From: Gemmobacter sp.
GTDB lineage: Bacteria; Pseudomonadota; Alphaproteobacteria; Rhodobacterales; Rhodobacteraceae
Direction of reading: 5' to 3'
Assembly (NCBI GenBank): GCA_003509785.1
Contig: DOMY01000084.1
Span: 6,751-14,326, forward strand
DNA: 7,576 nucleotides
Shown here: positions 1 to 6,693 of the stretch, piece after piece
Numbering within the stretch: the first letter of the stretch is position 1
Layout of the letters: each line of letters starts with the position of its first letter
Notes under the pieces: model-generated
Told to the model about the DNA's origin: nothing
Seen by the model: only the letters and a program-made list of their open reading frames with translations
Database searches by the model: none
Program-made: the position numbers and the translations under genes

Positions 1-1121
1 GCATCTCGAATGTCGAAGTGTCGCTGGTGCTGGATATCTCGGGCTCGATGAGCGGTTCGCGCATCAACAACCTGCGGCCGGCCGCGCAGGAATTCGTGGA
101 AACCGTGATCAATTCCTCCGATCCCGGCAAGGTCACCGTCTCGCTGGTGCCCTATACGGCGCAGGTCAATGTGGGGCCGGATCTGTTCAGCCAGTTCAAC
201 GTGACACAGCTGCACAGTTCTTCTTATTGCATCGAATTGCCCGACAGCGTGTTTTCAACCACAGCCCTGTCGCAGACCACGTCCTTCATCCACAACGGCC
301 ATTTCGATCCGTTCAACTCTGGCTCGGCCTCGCTGTTCAACTGCCCCTATCACACGGCAAACCGCATCATCCCGCTGAGCGACAGCACCGCAAGGTTGCA
401 AAGCGCGATCGGCAGCATGGTGGTGGGCGGCAATACCTCGATCGACCTCGGGGTGAAATGGGGCGCCCTGCTGCTGGACCCGGCATCGCAGGGCATCGTG
501 CAGGGGCTGATCCAGCGTGGCGTGGTGGATGATGCCTATGACGACCGCCCGCTGTCCCCCTCGACCATCGACACGCTGAAGGTGATGGTGGTGATGACCG
601 ATGGCCAGAACACCGCCGAATACAAGCTGAACAACGGCTGGCGGACCGGAAACTCCATCGTCTGGCGCAGCGACAGCAATGGTGAGGTCTGGGCCTATCA
701 CAACCGGTCCAACACCAATGAAGATTATTACAACGCCAGCACCGGCAGATGGGCCACCGCACCGCACAGCAGCGCCGTGCGCCTGACCTGGCCGCAGGTC
801 TTTGCGCGCTGGACCACCGATACGGTCGCGCGCTATTTCTATGCCGCACCCTTGGGTGGTAGCGTATCGACCCATGAATCCAACATGCTGAGCTATGTGT
901 CATCCACCAAGAACTCGCGGATGCAGACGGTCTGCACCGCCGCCAAGAATGCGGGCATCGTGATCTATGGCATCGCCTTCGAGGCGCCCTCGGATGGCCA
1001 GACCCAGATCCGCAACTGCGCCACATCGGATGCCCATTACTTCAATGCGAACGGGCTTGAAATCTCGACCGTGTTCCGGGCCATTGCCAGCCAGATCAGC
1101 TATCTGAGGCTGACGCAATGA
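1..1121 (+). CDS. tadG: TadG-like pilus assembly protein, vWA domain (5' truncated)
   Basis: The reading frame is open from base 3 with no start in the window, so the N-terminus (in TadG proteins a membrane anchor and Tad domain) lies to the left; the GTG at 18 falls inside the first vWA strand and is not a real start. What remains, about 372 residues, is a von Willebrand A domain. The metal-binding (MIDAS) motif DISGSMS begins at base 33, the likely MIDAS threonine is in GGNTSID (about 430-450), and the third metal-binding segment is VMTDGQNT (591-614). An insertion of roughly 95 residues, rich in Asn, Ser, Tyr and Trp, follows before the fold resumes near NSRMQTVC and GIVIYGIAFEAP. Four cysteines could form disulfides outside the cytoplasm. 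TadG proteins act in Flp/Tad pilus assembly at the envelope. The stop overlaps the next TadE-like gene by 4 bases (ATGA), so it is in one operon. Family assignment is firm; the exact role is inferred from context. Confidence 0.85.
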   Translation, partial: ISNVEVSLVLDISGSMSGSRINNLRPAAQEFVETVINSSDPGKVTVSLVPYTAQVNVGPDLFSQFNVTQLHSSSYCIELPDSVFSTTALSQTTSFIHNGHFDPFNSGSASLFNCPYHTANRIIPLSDSTARLQSAIGSMVVGGNTSIDLGVKWGALLLDPASQGIVQGLIQRGVVDDAYDDRPLSPSTIDTLKVMVVMTDGQNTAEYKLNNGWRTGNSIVWRSDSNGEVWAYHNRSNTNEDYYNASTGRWATAPHSSAVRLTWPQVFARWTTDTVARYFYAAPLGGSVSTHESNMLSYVSSTKNSRMQTVCTAAKNAGIVIYGIAFEAPSDGQTQIRNCATSDAHYFNANGLEISTVFRAIASQISYLRLTQ

Positions 1122-1663
1122 ACCCAGCCCGGTGCGTTTTGCGGTGGCCGCGGTTTTTGCGGCAGGATGACGGCGCGACAAATATCGAATTCGTGCTGAT
1201 GATCCCGCTTCTGATGGCCCTGTTCATGGCCAGCTTCGAAGCGGGGCTGATGTCGCTGCGCCAGACCATGCTGGAACGTGCCGTTGATATTGCGATGCGG
1301 GATCTGCGGCTGGGCGGGCTTGGCACGGACCCGGATCATGAAGACCTGAAGGATGCGATCTGCGCCAATTCCTCGATCCTGACGGAATGTGATGGCACGC
1401 TGAAGGTGAGCCTGGATCGGGTGTCGATGGACACCTGGACGATGCCCACCACCGAAACCGTCTGCCGCGACCGGGCGTCAGAGATTGATCCCGTCACCGC
1501 GCTGGACCCGACGCCGGGCGCGCGGGAAGAGCTGATGCTGGTCCGCGTCTGCCTGCGGGCCGATGCGATCTTTCCCACGACCGGCATCGCGGCCAGTATG
1601 GATCAGGACGGCGAAGGCGGCTATCGTCTGATCGCCGTTTCGGCCTTTGTGAACGAACCATGA
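1118..1663 (+). CDS. tadE: TadE-like minor pseudopilin of the Tad/Flp pilus system
   Basis: A 181-residue protein with a short basic N-terminus followed by GATNIEF, the class IV prepilin-peptidase signature G|xxxxE(F/Y): Gly19 at the predicted cut and Glu24 at position +5. A hydrophobic stretch of about 20 residues (roughly 24-45) would form the single membrane helix and pilin-like stalk. The rest is a predicted periplasmic domain with several cysteines. TadE-family pseudopilins are known to be matured by the TadV peptidase and needed for Flp pilus assembly. The ATG overlaps the stop of the upstream vWA gene (ATGA at 1118-1121), and a GAGG lies 8 bases before it, so translation is probably coupled while keeping its own ribosome binding site. 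The neighbouring vWA and second TadE-like genes strengthen the call. Whether it is the strict TadE or TadF counterpart cannot be decided from the sequence alone. Confidence 0.85.
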   Translation: MNPARCVLRWPRFLRQDDGATNIEFVLMIPLLMALFMASFEAGLMSLRQTMLERAVDIAMRDLRLGGLGTDPDHEDLKDAICANSSILTECDGTLKVSLDRVSMDTWTMPTTETVCRDRASEIDPVTALDPTPGAREELMLVRVCLRADAIFPTTGIAASMDQDGEGGYRLIAVSAFVNEP

Positions 1664-2235
1664 TACGGAAGATCCGCCTGCCCCGCCCCCTGCGCCGCTT
1701 TCTGGGCGATGAAACCGGCTCCATGATCGTCGAGGCGGTTCTGGTGATGCCGATGATGGCCTGGGCCGCCTTTGCGCTGTTCGTCTATTGGGATGCCTAT
1801 GCCACCATCAACCGGGTGCAGAAGGCCACCTATACTGTTGCTGACGTGCTGTCGCGCAGCCGAACCAATATCGATTCAACCGATGCCTTCGGTGTAGAAC
1901 GGCTGTTCAATTTCACCCTGCCCGGCGATACCGCTGTGCGGATGCGGCTGACCAGCGCGGTTTTCAGCGACCGGAACAACCGGTTCGAAGTGCAATGGTC
2001 CTGCGCTTTGGACCCGGTGAACATGCCCGCGCTGACCACGGCCACATTGCAGCAATTCAGCGACCGCCTGCCGCTGACCGCCGATGCCGATACGCTGATG
2101 ATCGTGGAAACCCAGTATGACTTTACGCCGATCTTCGATGTCGGCCTGAATGACATGACGCTGGGCCAGTTTGTGGCGACCCGGCCAAGGTTCATCCCCG
2201 CTGTCGGTTTCACCGATCCGGGCAACTGCCGCTGA
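1660..2235 (+). CDS. second TadE/TadF-like minor pseudopilin
   Basis: A 191-residue protein built like its upstream neighbour: a basic leader, then GSMIVEA (Gly20 at the predicted prepilin-peptidase cut, Glu25 at +5), a hydrophobic helix of about 22 residues (25-47) and a globular C-terminal region. The TYTVADVLSR segment after the helix is a helical continuation. Two cysteines, one in the middle and one as the penultimate residue (NCR end), could form a disulfide in the periplasm. The ATG overlaps the preceding stop by 4 bases (ATGA at 1660-1663) and no convincing Shine-Dalgarno sequence is visible, so translational coupling is likely. Two distinct pseudopilins beside TadG match the TadE/TadF/TadG set of known tad loci, so this may be the TadF equivalent, but that is inferred from position. 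It is the last gene of the operon here; the stop codon lies at the loop edge of a hairpin. Confidence 0.8.
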   Translation: MIRKIRLPRPLRRFLGDETGSMIVEAVLVMPMMAWAAFALFVYWDAYATINRVQKATYTVADVLSRSRTNIDSTDAFGVERLFNFTLPGDTAVRMRLTSAVFSDRNNRFEVQWSCALDPVNMPALTTATLQQFSDRLPLTADADTLMIVETQYDFTPIFDVGLNDMTLGQFVATRPRFIPAVGFTDPGNCR

Positions 2236-2246
2236 CCGGATCGGTG
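2211..2246. terminator. hairpin between convergent tad and gor genes, possible bidirectional terminator
   Basis: CACCGATCCGG (2211-2221) is perfectly complementary to CCGGATCGGTG (2236-2246), an 11-bp GC-rich stem with a 14-base loop that contains the end of the last tad gene, including its stop. It lies in the 18-base gap and gene end where two convergent transcription units meet, the usual place for a shared terminator. No T-run follows the stem on either strand, so it is not a textbook intrinsic terminator. It could instead slow polymerase or protect RNA 3' ends. Confidence 0.5.
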
Positions 2247-2253
2247 AGGCGGA

Positions 2254-3612
2254 TCAGCTGCTGCGCACCGGATGGCGCATGGTCACCAGCTCTTCCGACA
2301 TGGTGGGATGCACGGCCACCGTGCGGTCAAAATCTTCTTTGGTGGCGCCCATCTTCACGGCAATCGCCGCCAGCTGGATCATTTCACCGGCGGCCGGGCC
2401 GACGATGTGGCAGCCCAGAACCTTGCGGGTGGCGCGGCTGACCACCAGTTTCATCATCACCCGATCCTGCCGCCCAGCAAACAGGCTTTGCATCGGGCGG
2501 AAGCTGGCCACATAAACCTCGACCGGCTCCTGCAGGCGCGCGGTCTCTTCGCTCAGCCCGACGGTGCCCATTTCGGGCTGGGTGAACACCGCACTGGCCA
2601 CCAGTTCGTGGTCGGCCTGGCGCGGTTTGCCACAGAACACTGTATCGGCAAAGGCATGGCCTTCGCGGATCGCCACCGGGGTCAGGTTGATGCGGTCCGT
2701 CACATCACCCACAGCATAGATCGAGGGCACGGCGGTCTGGCTCCAGCCATCGACGCGGATTTCGCCGTTGCGGCCCAGCGGCACCCCCAGTGCCTCCAGC
2801 CCCAGACCGGCGCTGTTGGGTTTGCGGCCCGTGGCATACATCACCAGATCGAACTCTTCCGATGCGCCGCTTTCGGTCGTGGCCAGGATGCCGGTTGCGG
2901 TTTTTTCCAGCCGGGCGACATCGGTGTTGCAGCTGATGCTGATGCCAGAGGCCTGCATCCGCGCCGCCACAAGGGCGCGCGCCTCGTCATCAAAGCCGCG
3001 CAGGATATGCGCGCCGCGATAGTATTGATGCACCTTCACCCCCAGCCCGTTGAGGATGCAGGCAAATTCTGACGCGATATACCCCCCGCCCACCACCAGC
3101 GCGCGTTTCGGCAGCGCGTCCAGGTGAAAGATCTCGTTAGAGGTGATGGCCAGTTCGGCCCCCGGCAGATCGGGCACGAAGGGGCGACCGCCCGTGGCGA
3201 TCAGGATGTGTTTCGCGGTGAACTGCTGACCATCCGCCAGTTGCACCGTATGGGCATCCACCAGGCTGGCGCGCTGGTCATGCACCGTGACGCCCGCATT
3301 CTGGAGCGTGTTGCGATAGGCGGCTTCCAGACGCGTCAGCTCTGCCTCCAGCTGGGTGTGGAACTGCGGCCAGTCGAAAGCCCCGCCTTCGACCTGCCAG
3401 CCATAGGCGCGGGCATCGGCGATCAGGCCGGGATATTCGCTGGCATAGACCATCAGCTTTTTCGGCACGCAGCCGCGGATCACGCAGGTGCCGCCCATGC
3501 GGTATTCTTCGGCCAGCGCCACGCGGGCCTTGCCCTCGGCGCTGGCGATGCGGGCGGCCCGCACCCCGCCAGAGCCACCGCCAATCACGAACAGATCATA
3601 GTCAAAGGCCAT
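2254..3612 (-). CDS. gor: glutathione-disulfide reductase
   Basis: Reduces oxidised glutathione with NADPH in the cytoplasm, keeping the thiol pool reduced. The 452-residue length is normal for the family. The N-terminal FAD-binding motif VIGGGSGG spans residues 9-16. The redox-active disulfide is Cys43/Cys48 in GGTCVIRGCVPKK. The NADPH domain carries VVGGGYIASEFA (173-184), followed by YYRGAHILRGFD, where Arg199 and Arg205 match the two arginines that select NADPH over NADH. The second FAD contact is in YAVGDVTDRINLTP (Asp303), and the C-terminal HPTMSEE provides catalytic His435 and Glu440. The start MAFDYDLFVIGG is chosen because it matches the family N-terminus; the frame stays open further upstream but would run through rpiA. 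An ATG three codons earlier (3621) is a weaker alternative. One base separates it from the rpiA stop and no strong ribosome binding site is seen, so it is probably translated by coupling in an rpiA-gor operon. Confidence 0.96.
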   Translation of the reverse strand: MAFDYDLFVIGGGSGGVRAARIASAEGKARVALAEEYRMGGTCVIRGCVPKKLMVYASEYPGLIADARAYGWQVEGGAFDWPQFHTQLEAELTRLEAAYRNTLQNAGVTVHDQRASLVDAHTVQLADGQQFTAKHILIATGGRPFVPDLPGAELAITSNEIFHLDALPKRALVVGGGYIASEFACILNGLGVKVHQYYRGAHILRGFDDEARALVAARMQASGISISCNTDVARLEKTATGILATTESGASEEFDLVMYATGRKPNSAGLGLEALGVPLGRNGEIRVDGWSQTAVPSIYAVGDVTDRINLTPVAIREGHAFADTVFCGKPRQADHELVASAVFTQPEMGTVGLSEETARLQEPVEVYVASFRPMQSLFAGRQDRVMMKLVVSRATRKVLGCHIVGPAAGEMIQLAAIAVKMGATKEDFDRTVAVHPTMSEELVTMRHPVRSS

Positions 3613-3613
3613 G

Positions 3614-4402
3614 TCACGCATCCGGATCAGCAAAGATATTGTCGGTCGGCGCGAATTCGACCCGGTCTTCGCGGGCGGAACCATCGTTGATGTCGCGCAG
3701 CTGCACCCGGCCGTCGCCATGGCCGATCACCACCACATCGCAGATGTCGATGAACAGGCCGTTTTCCACCACACCCGGGATCTGGTTCAGCACCAGCGCC
3801 AGCTGGCGCGGGTTGCCGATGCGTTTCAGATGCAGGTCGATGATGTAATTCGCCTCATCCGTCACCAGCGGCTTGTCGCCGTTCATCCGCAGCGTGGCTT
3901 CGCGGTTCAGCACATCCAGGCTGACGAGGGTTTCTTCGATCAGGGCCTTGGTGGTCTGCCAGCCGAAGGGGATCACCTCGACCGGCAGGGGAAAGGCGCC
4001 CAGCTGTGCCACTTCTTTCGCGGCATCGGCGATCACGATCATGCGGTCAGATGCGGTGGCCACGATCTTTTCCTGCAACAGCGCCGCGCCGCCGCCCTTG
4101 ATGAGGTTCAGCTGCGGGTCGATCTCATCGGCGCCATCAATCGTCAGATCCAGCCATTTCGCCTCGTCCAGCGATACGACCTGAATCCCCAGACTGCGCG
4201 CCAGTTCGGCAGTGCGGGTCGAGGTCGGCACGCCGACCACCTTCAGCCCTTCATTCTGCACCCGCTCGGCCAGGCAGCGCACCATCCAGGCGGCTGTCGA
4301 TCCGGTGCCAAGGCCCAGCTTCATGCCGGATTCGACATAGGCAACAGCCCGTTTGGCGGCCACGAACTTGGCCTTGTCGATAGGAGAAAGTTCTGCAGGC
4401 AT
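3614..4402 (-). CDS. rpiA: ribose-5-phosphate isomerase A
   Basis: Interconverts ribose 5-phosphate and ribulose 5-phosphate in the non-oxidative pentose phosphate pathway; in phototrophic or CO2-fixing relatives it also serves the Calvin cycle. The 262-residue protein shows the phosphate-binding GLGTGST (30-36), the DGADE motif with Asp89 and Asp92, and KGGGAALLQEK with Lys102 and Glu111. These align in spacing with Asp81, Asp84, Lys94 and the catalytic base Glu103 of the E. coli enzyme. The start at MPAELS is chosen because AGGAG (4410-4414) lies 7 bases upstream; the in-frame TTG at 4417 overlaps that site and would be a poor start. It is followed by gor one base after its stop. Upstream is an EF-hand gene on the same strand with an 81-base gap, which could hold a separate promoter. 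All key residues are intact. Confidence 0.96.
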   Translation of the reverse strand: MPAELSPIDKAKFVAAKRAVAYVESGMKLGLGTGSTAAWMVRCLAERVQNEGLKVVGVPTSTRTAELARSLGIQVVSLDEAKWLDLTIDGADEIDPQLNLIKGGGAALLQEKIVATASDRMIVIADAAKEVAQLGAFPLPVEVIPFGWQTTKALIEETLVSLDVLNREATLRMNGDKPLVTDEANYIIDLHLKRIGNPRQLALVLNQIPGVVENGLFIDICDVVVIGHGDGRVQLRDINDGSAREDRVEFAPTDNIFADPDA

Positions 4403-4409
4403 GAAGCGG

Positions 4410-4414
4410 CTCCT
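4410..4414 (-). promoter_or_regulatory. Shine-Dalgarno site that sets the rpiA start
   Basis: Read on the minus strand this is AGGAG, with 7 bases to the ATG at 4402. It fixes the start at MPAELS and argues against the longer in-frame TTG start, which would overlap the site itself. Confidence 0.75.
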
Positions 4415-4483
4415 CAAGCGCGTTGGTCCGCTTGGCTTATAGGCCGGTTAGGCCCCGGGGGCGAGAGGTTGCGCTGCCCAGGA

Positions 4484-5029
4484 TCAGCTTTTCCCGGCCA
4501 AGGCGGCCACGCCTGCCCGCAATTCCGGCAATGATACCGCGCCATCCCCATCGGCATCGAAGACCAGCACCGCCTGCAACCCTTCGGCTGCGCGCGGGGT
4601 CAGCCGGTCCAGCGCCACAAGATCGGCCGCCTGCCGCAGTTCGGCGGCATCGGCGCGGCCATCGCCATCGGCATCCGCCGCTGTGAACGACAGAAGAAAC
4701 CCGCCGCGCCCGCGGGCTGACAGCACCTGCATCAGGCGATCCGCCTCGGCCATGGTCACCGCACCGTCATTGTCCAGATCGGCCGCCAGCAACCCGCGCA
4801 AGGCATCGGCCCGGGTATAGGCACGTTCCACCGCAACATGGGTGGCGATACCTTCGGCCGTCAGCCCCGCGGGCCCCCCGAATCCGGCGACAAGGCGCGT
4901 CATCTGTTCCACATACTCCTGCGGCGCCCGCAGGATGCGTTTCTTCACCGCTTCGGGCAGCGCCTCTGGCCCGGCAAAGGCGATCAGGGGCCAGATCAGG
5001 CCCAGCAGGAAACCAATCACAGCTTTCAT
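4484..5029 (-). CDS. exported protein with three EF-hand calcium-binding loops
   Basis: A 181-residue protein starting MKAVIGFLLG. Residues 1-19 look like a Sec signal peptide (one Lys, a hydrophobic core, predicted cleavage after AFA), so the mature protein should be periplasmic or secreted. Three canonical 12-residue EF-hand loops are visible, each with Asp at 1, 3 and 5, Gly at 6 and Glu at 12: DLDNDGAVTMAE (84-95), DADGDGRADAAE (119-130) and DADGDGAVSLPE (158-169). No enzymatic domain is recognisable, so calcium binding is the only supported property; buffering, sensing or a structural role are all possible. I prefer the start at 5029 over the in-frame ATG at 5044 because AAGGGGGA (5034-5041) sits just before it and the signal peptide then begins cleanly. 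It is upstream of and co-directional with rpiA-gor, but the 81-base gap leaves shared transcription uncertain. The specific family name is not recognised. Confidence 0.88.
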   Translation of the reverse strand: MKAVIGFLLGLIWPLIAFAGPEALPEAVKKRILRAPQEYVEQMTRLVAGFGGPAGLTAEGIATHVAVERAYTRADALRGLLAADLDNDGAVTMAEADRLMQVLSARGRGGFLLSFTAADADGDGRADAAELRQAADLVALDRLTPRAAEGLQAVLVFDADGDGAVSLPELRAGVAALAGKS

Positions 5030-5068
5030 CGCATCCCCCTTCATCCCGCCATCTGGCAGCGATTCGGG

Positions 5069-5083
5069 TTAATGTCCGGTTAC
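5069..5083. promoter_or_regulatory. possible CtrA-type box upstream of the EF-hand gene
   Basis: The top strand reads TTAA-N7-TTAC and the bottom strand GTAA-N7-TTAACC, one mismatch from the alphaproteobacterial CtrA consensus TTAA-N7-TTAA(C). It is centred about 45 bases before the EF-hand start and about 100 before sdaA. The motif is short and degenerate, so chance occurrence is a real possibility despite the high GC content. Confidence 0.25.
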
Positions 5084-5088
5084 CAACA

Positions 5089-5141
5089 GCGCAAATCGTC
5101 GCGCGCCGGTCGCAATTGCGCCCCCTAGCCTGCAATTTGCG
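5089..5141. promoter_or_regulatory. three phased GCAAAT/GCAATT motifs upstream of sdaA, candidate operator
   Basis: GCAAAT begins at 5091, GCAATT at 5112 and GCAATT at 5132, so spacings are 21 and 20 bases, about two helical turns. The middle copy is inside a perfect 10-bp palindrome CGCAATTGCG (5111-5120), and the right copy lies in the near-palindrome TGCAATTTGCG (5131-5141). They are 35-85 bases before the sdaA start in the divergent region between sdaA and the EF-hand gene. Such an arrangement fits a multimeric repressor or activator, but no regulator is encoded in the window, and I cannot assign a clear -35/-10 pair for either gene. Confidence 0.3.
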
Positions 5142-5175
5142 GGCATAGTGGGGCGAAATCACAGGCAGCGCACCC

Positions 5176-6549
5176 ATGTTTCTTTCCGTCTTCGATATGT
5201 TCAAGGTGGGCATCGGCCCGTCTTCCTCGCACACCATGGGCCCCATGGTGGCAGCGGCCCGTTTTCTGGCCACGCTGAAGGCCAGCCCGTTTCATGCCCA
5301 TGGCCTGCGGGCCTCGCTGCATGGCAGCCTTGCCTTTACCGGGGTCGGCCATGCGACGGATCGTGCCACCATCCTGGGCCTGGCGGGCTTCGAACCCGCC
5401 AGCTACGATCATGACAAGGCCGAGGCCGCGCTGGCACAGATCCATGCCACGCGGCAGATCACGCCGCCGGGCTTTGGCGCGCTGGCCTTTGATCCGAAGA
5501 CCGACATGATCTTCGATTACGGCCCGGCGCTGCCCGGTCATGCCAATGGCATGATCCTGCGCGCCACCGATACCGAGGGCGATGTGATCCTGGAGGAAAC
5601 CTATTATTCCATCGGCGGCGGCTTTGTGCTGACAGCGGGAGAGCTGGCAGCGGGGGCGGCATCGGCAGGCGGAAGCCCGATCCCCTATCCGTTCGAAACC
5701 GCGGCTCAGATGCTGGAAATGGCTGGGAAATCCGGGCTTTCCATCGCGAAGATGAAGCTGGAGAACGAGCTGGTCTTCCGCAGCAAGGCCGAGGTGGATC
5801 GCGGCATCGCCCGGCTGTGGGAGGTGATGAACAATTGCATCGACCGTGGCATCGCGGGGGAAGGCATCCTGCCCGGCGGGCTGAAGGTGCGGCGGCGCGC
5901 CAAGGGCATATATGATGCGCTGATCGCGGAACGCGGGCTGAACATGGTGGCACCCCATACGATCAACGACTGGATGTCGCTGTACGCCATGGCAGTGAAC
6001 GAGGAAAACGCGGCCGGTGGGCAGGTTGTGACGGCGCCGACCAATGGTGCGGCGGGCGTGTTGCCTGCGGTGCTGCGCTATTACCTCGACCATGTACCGG
6101 GGGCGAGCACCTCGCGCATCGGAGAGTTTCTGCTGACCGCCTCGGCCATCGGCGGCTTGTGCAAGCACAATGCCAGCATTTCGGGTGCCGAATGTGGCTG
6201 TCAGGCCGAGGTGGGATCGGCGGCGGCCATGGCGGCGGCGGGGCTGTGCGCCGTGCTGGGCGGCACGCCGGAACAGGTGGAAAACGCTGCGGAAATCGCG
6301 CTGGAACATCACCTTGGCATGACCTGCGACCCGGTGAAGGGGCTGGTTCAGGTGCCCTGCATCGAACGCAACGGGCTGGGCGCGATCAAGGCGGTTTCTG
6401 CCGCCAGCCTGTCGCTGCGCGGCGACGGGCAGCATCTGGTGAGCCTCGATGTCTGCATCGAGACCATGCGCCAGACCGGCCATGACATGCACGAGAAATA
6501 CAAGGAAACATCACTGGGCGGGCTGGCGGTCAACGTGCCGAACTGCTGA
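5176..6549 (+). CDS. sdaA: L-serine ammonia-lyase (L-serine dehydratase), single-chain [4Fe-4S] type
   Basis: Deaminates L-serine to pyruvate and ammonia in the cytoplasm using an oxygen-sensitive [4Fe-4S] cluster instead of pyridoxal phosphate. The 457 residues match the usual length of the fused alpha/beta form (E. coli SdaA is about 454). The N-terminus FDMFKVGIGPSSSHTMGPM (6-24) is the family hallmark and fixes the ATG at 5176, although only a weak AGG 11 bases upstream is seen. The catalytic domain contains the signature GLCKHNASISGAECGCQAEVG (327-347). Cluster-ligand candidates are Cys342, Cys384 (TCDPVKG) and Cys395 (VPCIERNG). The last residue is Cys457, equivalent to the C-terminal cysteine that caps the cluster in the Legionella enzyme. 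It stands alone as a transcription unit, divergent from the EF-hand gene and convergent with the crotonase gene, so it is probably controlled from the 5030-5175 region. Confidence 0.97.
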   Translation: MFLSVFDMFKVGIGPSSSHTMGPMVAAARFLATLKASPFHAHGLRASLHGSLAFTGVGHATDRATILGLAGFEPASYDHDKAEAALAQIHATRQITPPGFGALAFDPKTDMIFDYGPALPGHANGMILRATDTEGDVILEETYYSIGGGFVLTAGELAAGAASAGGSPIPYPFETAAQMLEMAGKSGLSIAKMKLENELVFRSKAEVDRGIARLWEVMNNCIDRGIAGEGILPGGLKVRRRAKGIYDALIAERGLNMVAPHTINDWMSLYAMAVNEENAAGGQVVTAPTNGAAGVLPAVLRYYLDHVPGASTSRIGEFLLTASAIGGLCKHNASISGAECGCQAEVGSAAAMAAAGLCAVLGGTPEQVENAAEIALEHHLGMTCDPVKGLVQVPCIERNGLGAIKAVSAASLSLRGDGQHLVSLDVCIETMRQTGHDMHEKYKETSLGGLAVNVPNC

Positions 6550-6602
6550 GCGGTTTGTGGCTGCCAGCGCGAGGCGAAGGGCAGAGCGCGCAATGTGCAG
6601 GC

Positions 6603-6639
6603 GCCCCCTCACCCTGCCCTCTCCCCCGTGGGGAGAGGG
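6603..6639 (+). repeat. REP-like palindromic repeat, left copy
   Basis: A 37-base unit: GCCCCCTCAC followed by a short spacer and the hairpin CCCTCTCCCC-CGT-GGGGAGAGGG (10-bp perfect stem, 3-base loop, 6617-6639). The C-rich head plus CCCTCTCCCC palindrome resembles the intergenic repeats scattered through many proteobacterial genomes. It begins 53 bases after the sdaA stop, so it may also act as a terminator or RNA 3'-end stabiliser for sdaA, though no T-run follows. Confidence 0.8.
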
Positions 6640-6693
6640 TATGTTGCGCTGTCTGGCAATGCGGGGCGCCTTGGTCACACTGGGCAACGCGCT

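Noticed and set aside
255..1026. Overlapping minus-strand frames across the vWA gene
   Set aside because: Very Arg-, Cys- and His-rich translations opposite a gene with clear MIDAS motifs; third-position GC bias explains the lack of stops.
4436..4441. TATAAG on the minus strand as a -10 box for rpiA
   Set aside because: The position, about 33 bases before the start, is plausible, but no -35-like hexamer lies 16-18 bases upstream, so a promoter cannot be supported.
4448..4462. CCCCGGGG palindrome and nearby GGCC repeats as a terminator after the EF-hand gene
   Set aside because: The stems are only 4 bp with tight or absent loops and no T-run; this is expected by chance in GC-rich sequence.
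3611..4534. Open frame of 307 codons on the plus strand across rpiA
   Set aside because: Antisense to rpiA, with low-complexity His/Gln/Arg content and no recognisable motif.
5125..6492. Long open frame of 455 codons on the strand opposite sdaA
   Set aside because: It mirrors sdaA, whose family motifs are complete; the translation is rich in His, Arg and Gln with no domain, typical of an antisense shadow in GC-rich DNA.
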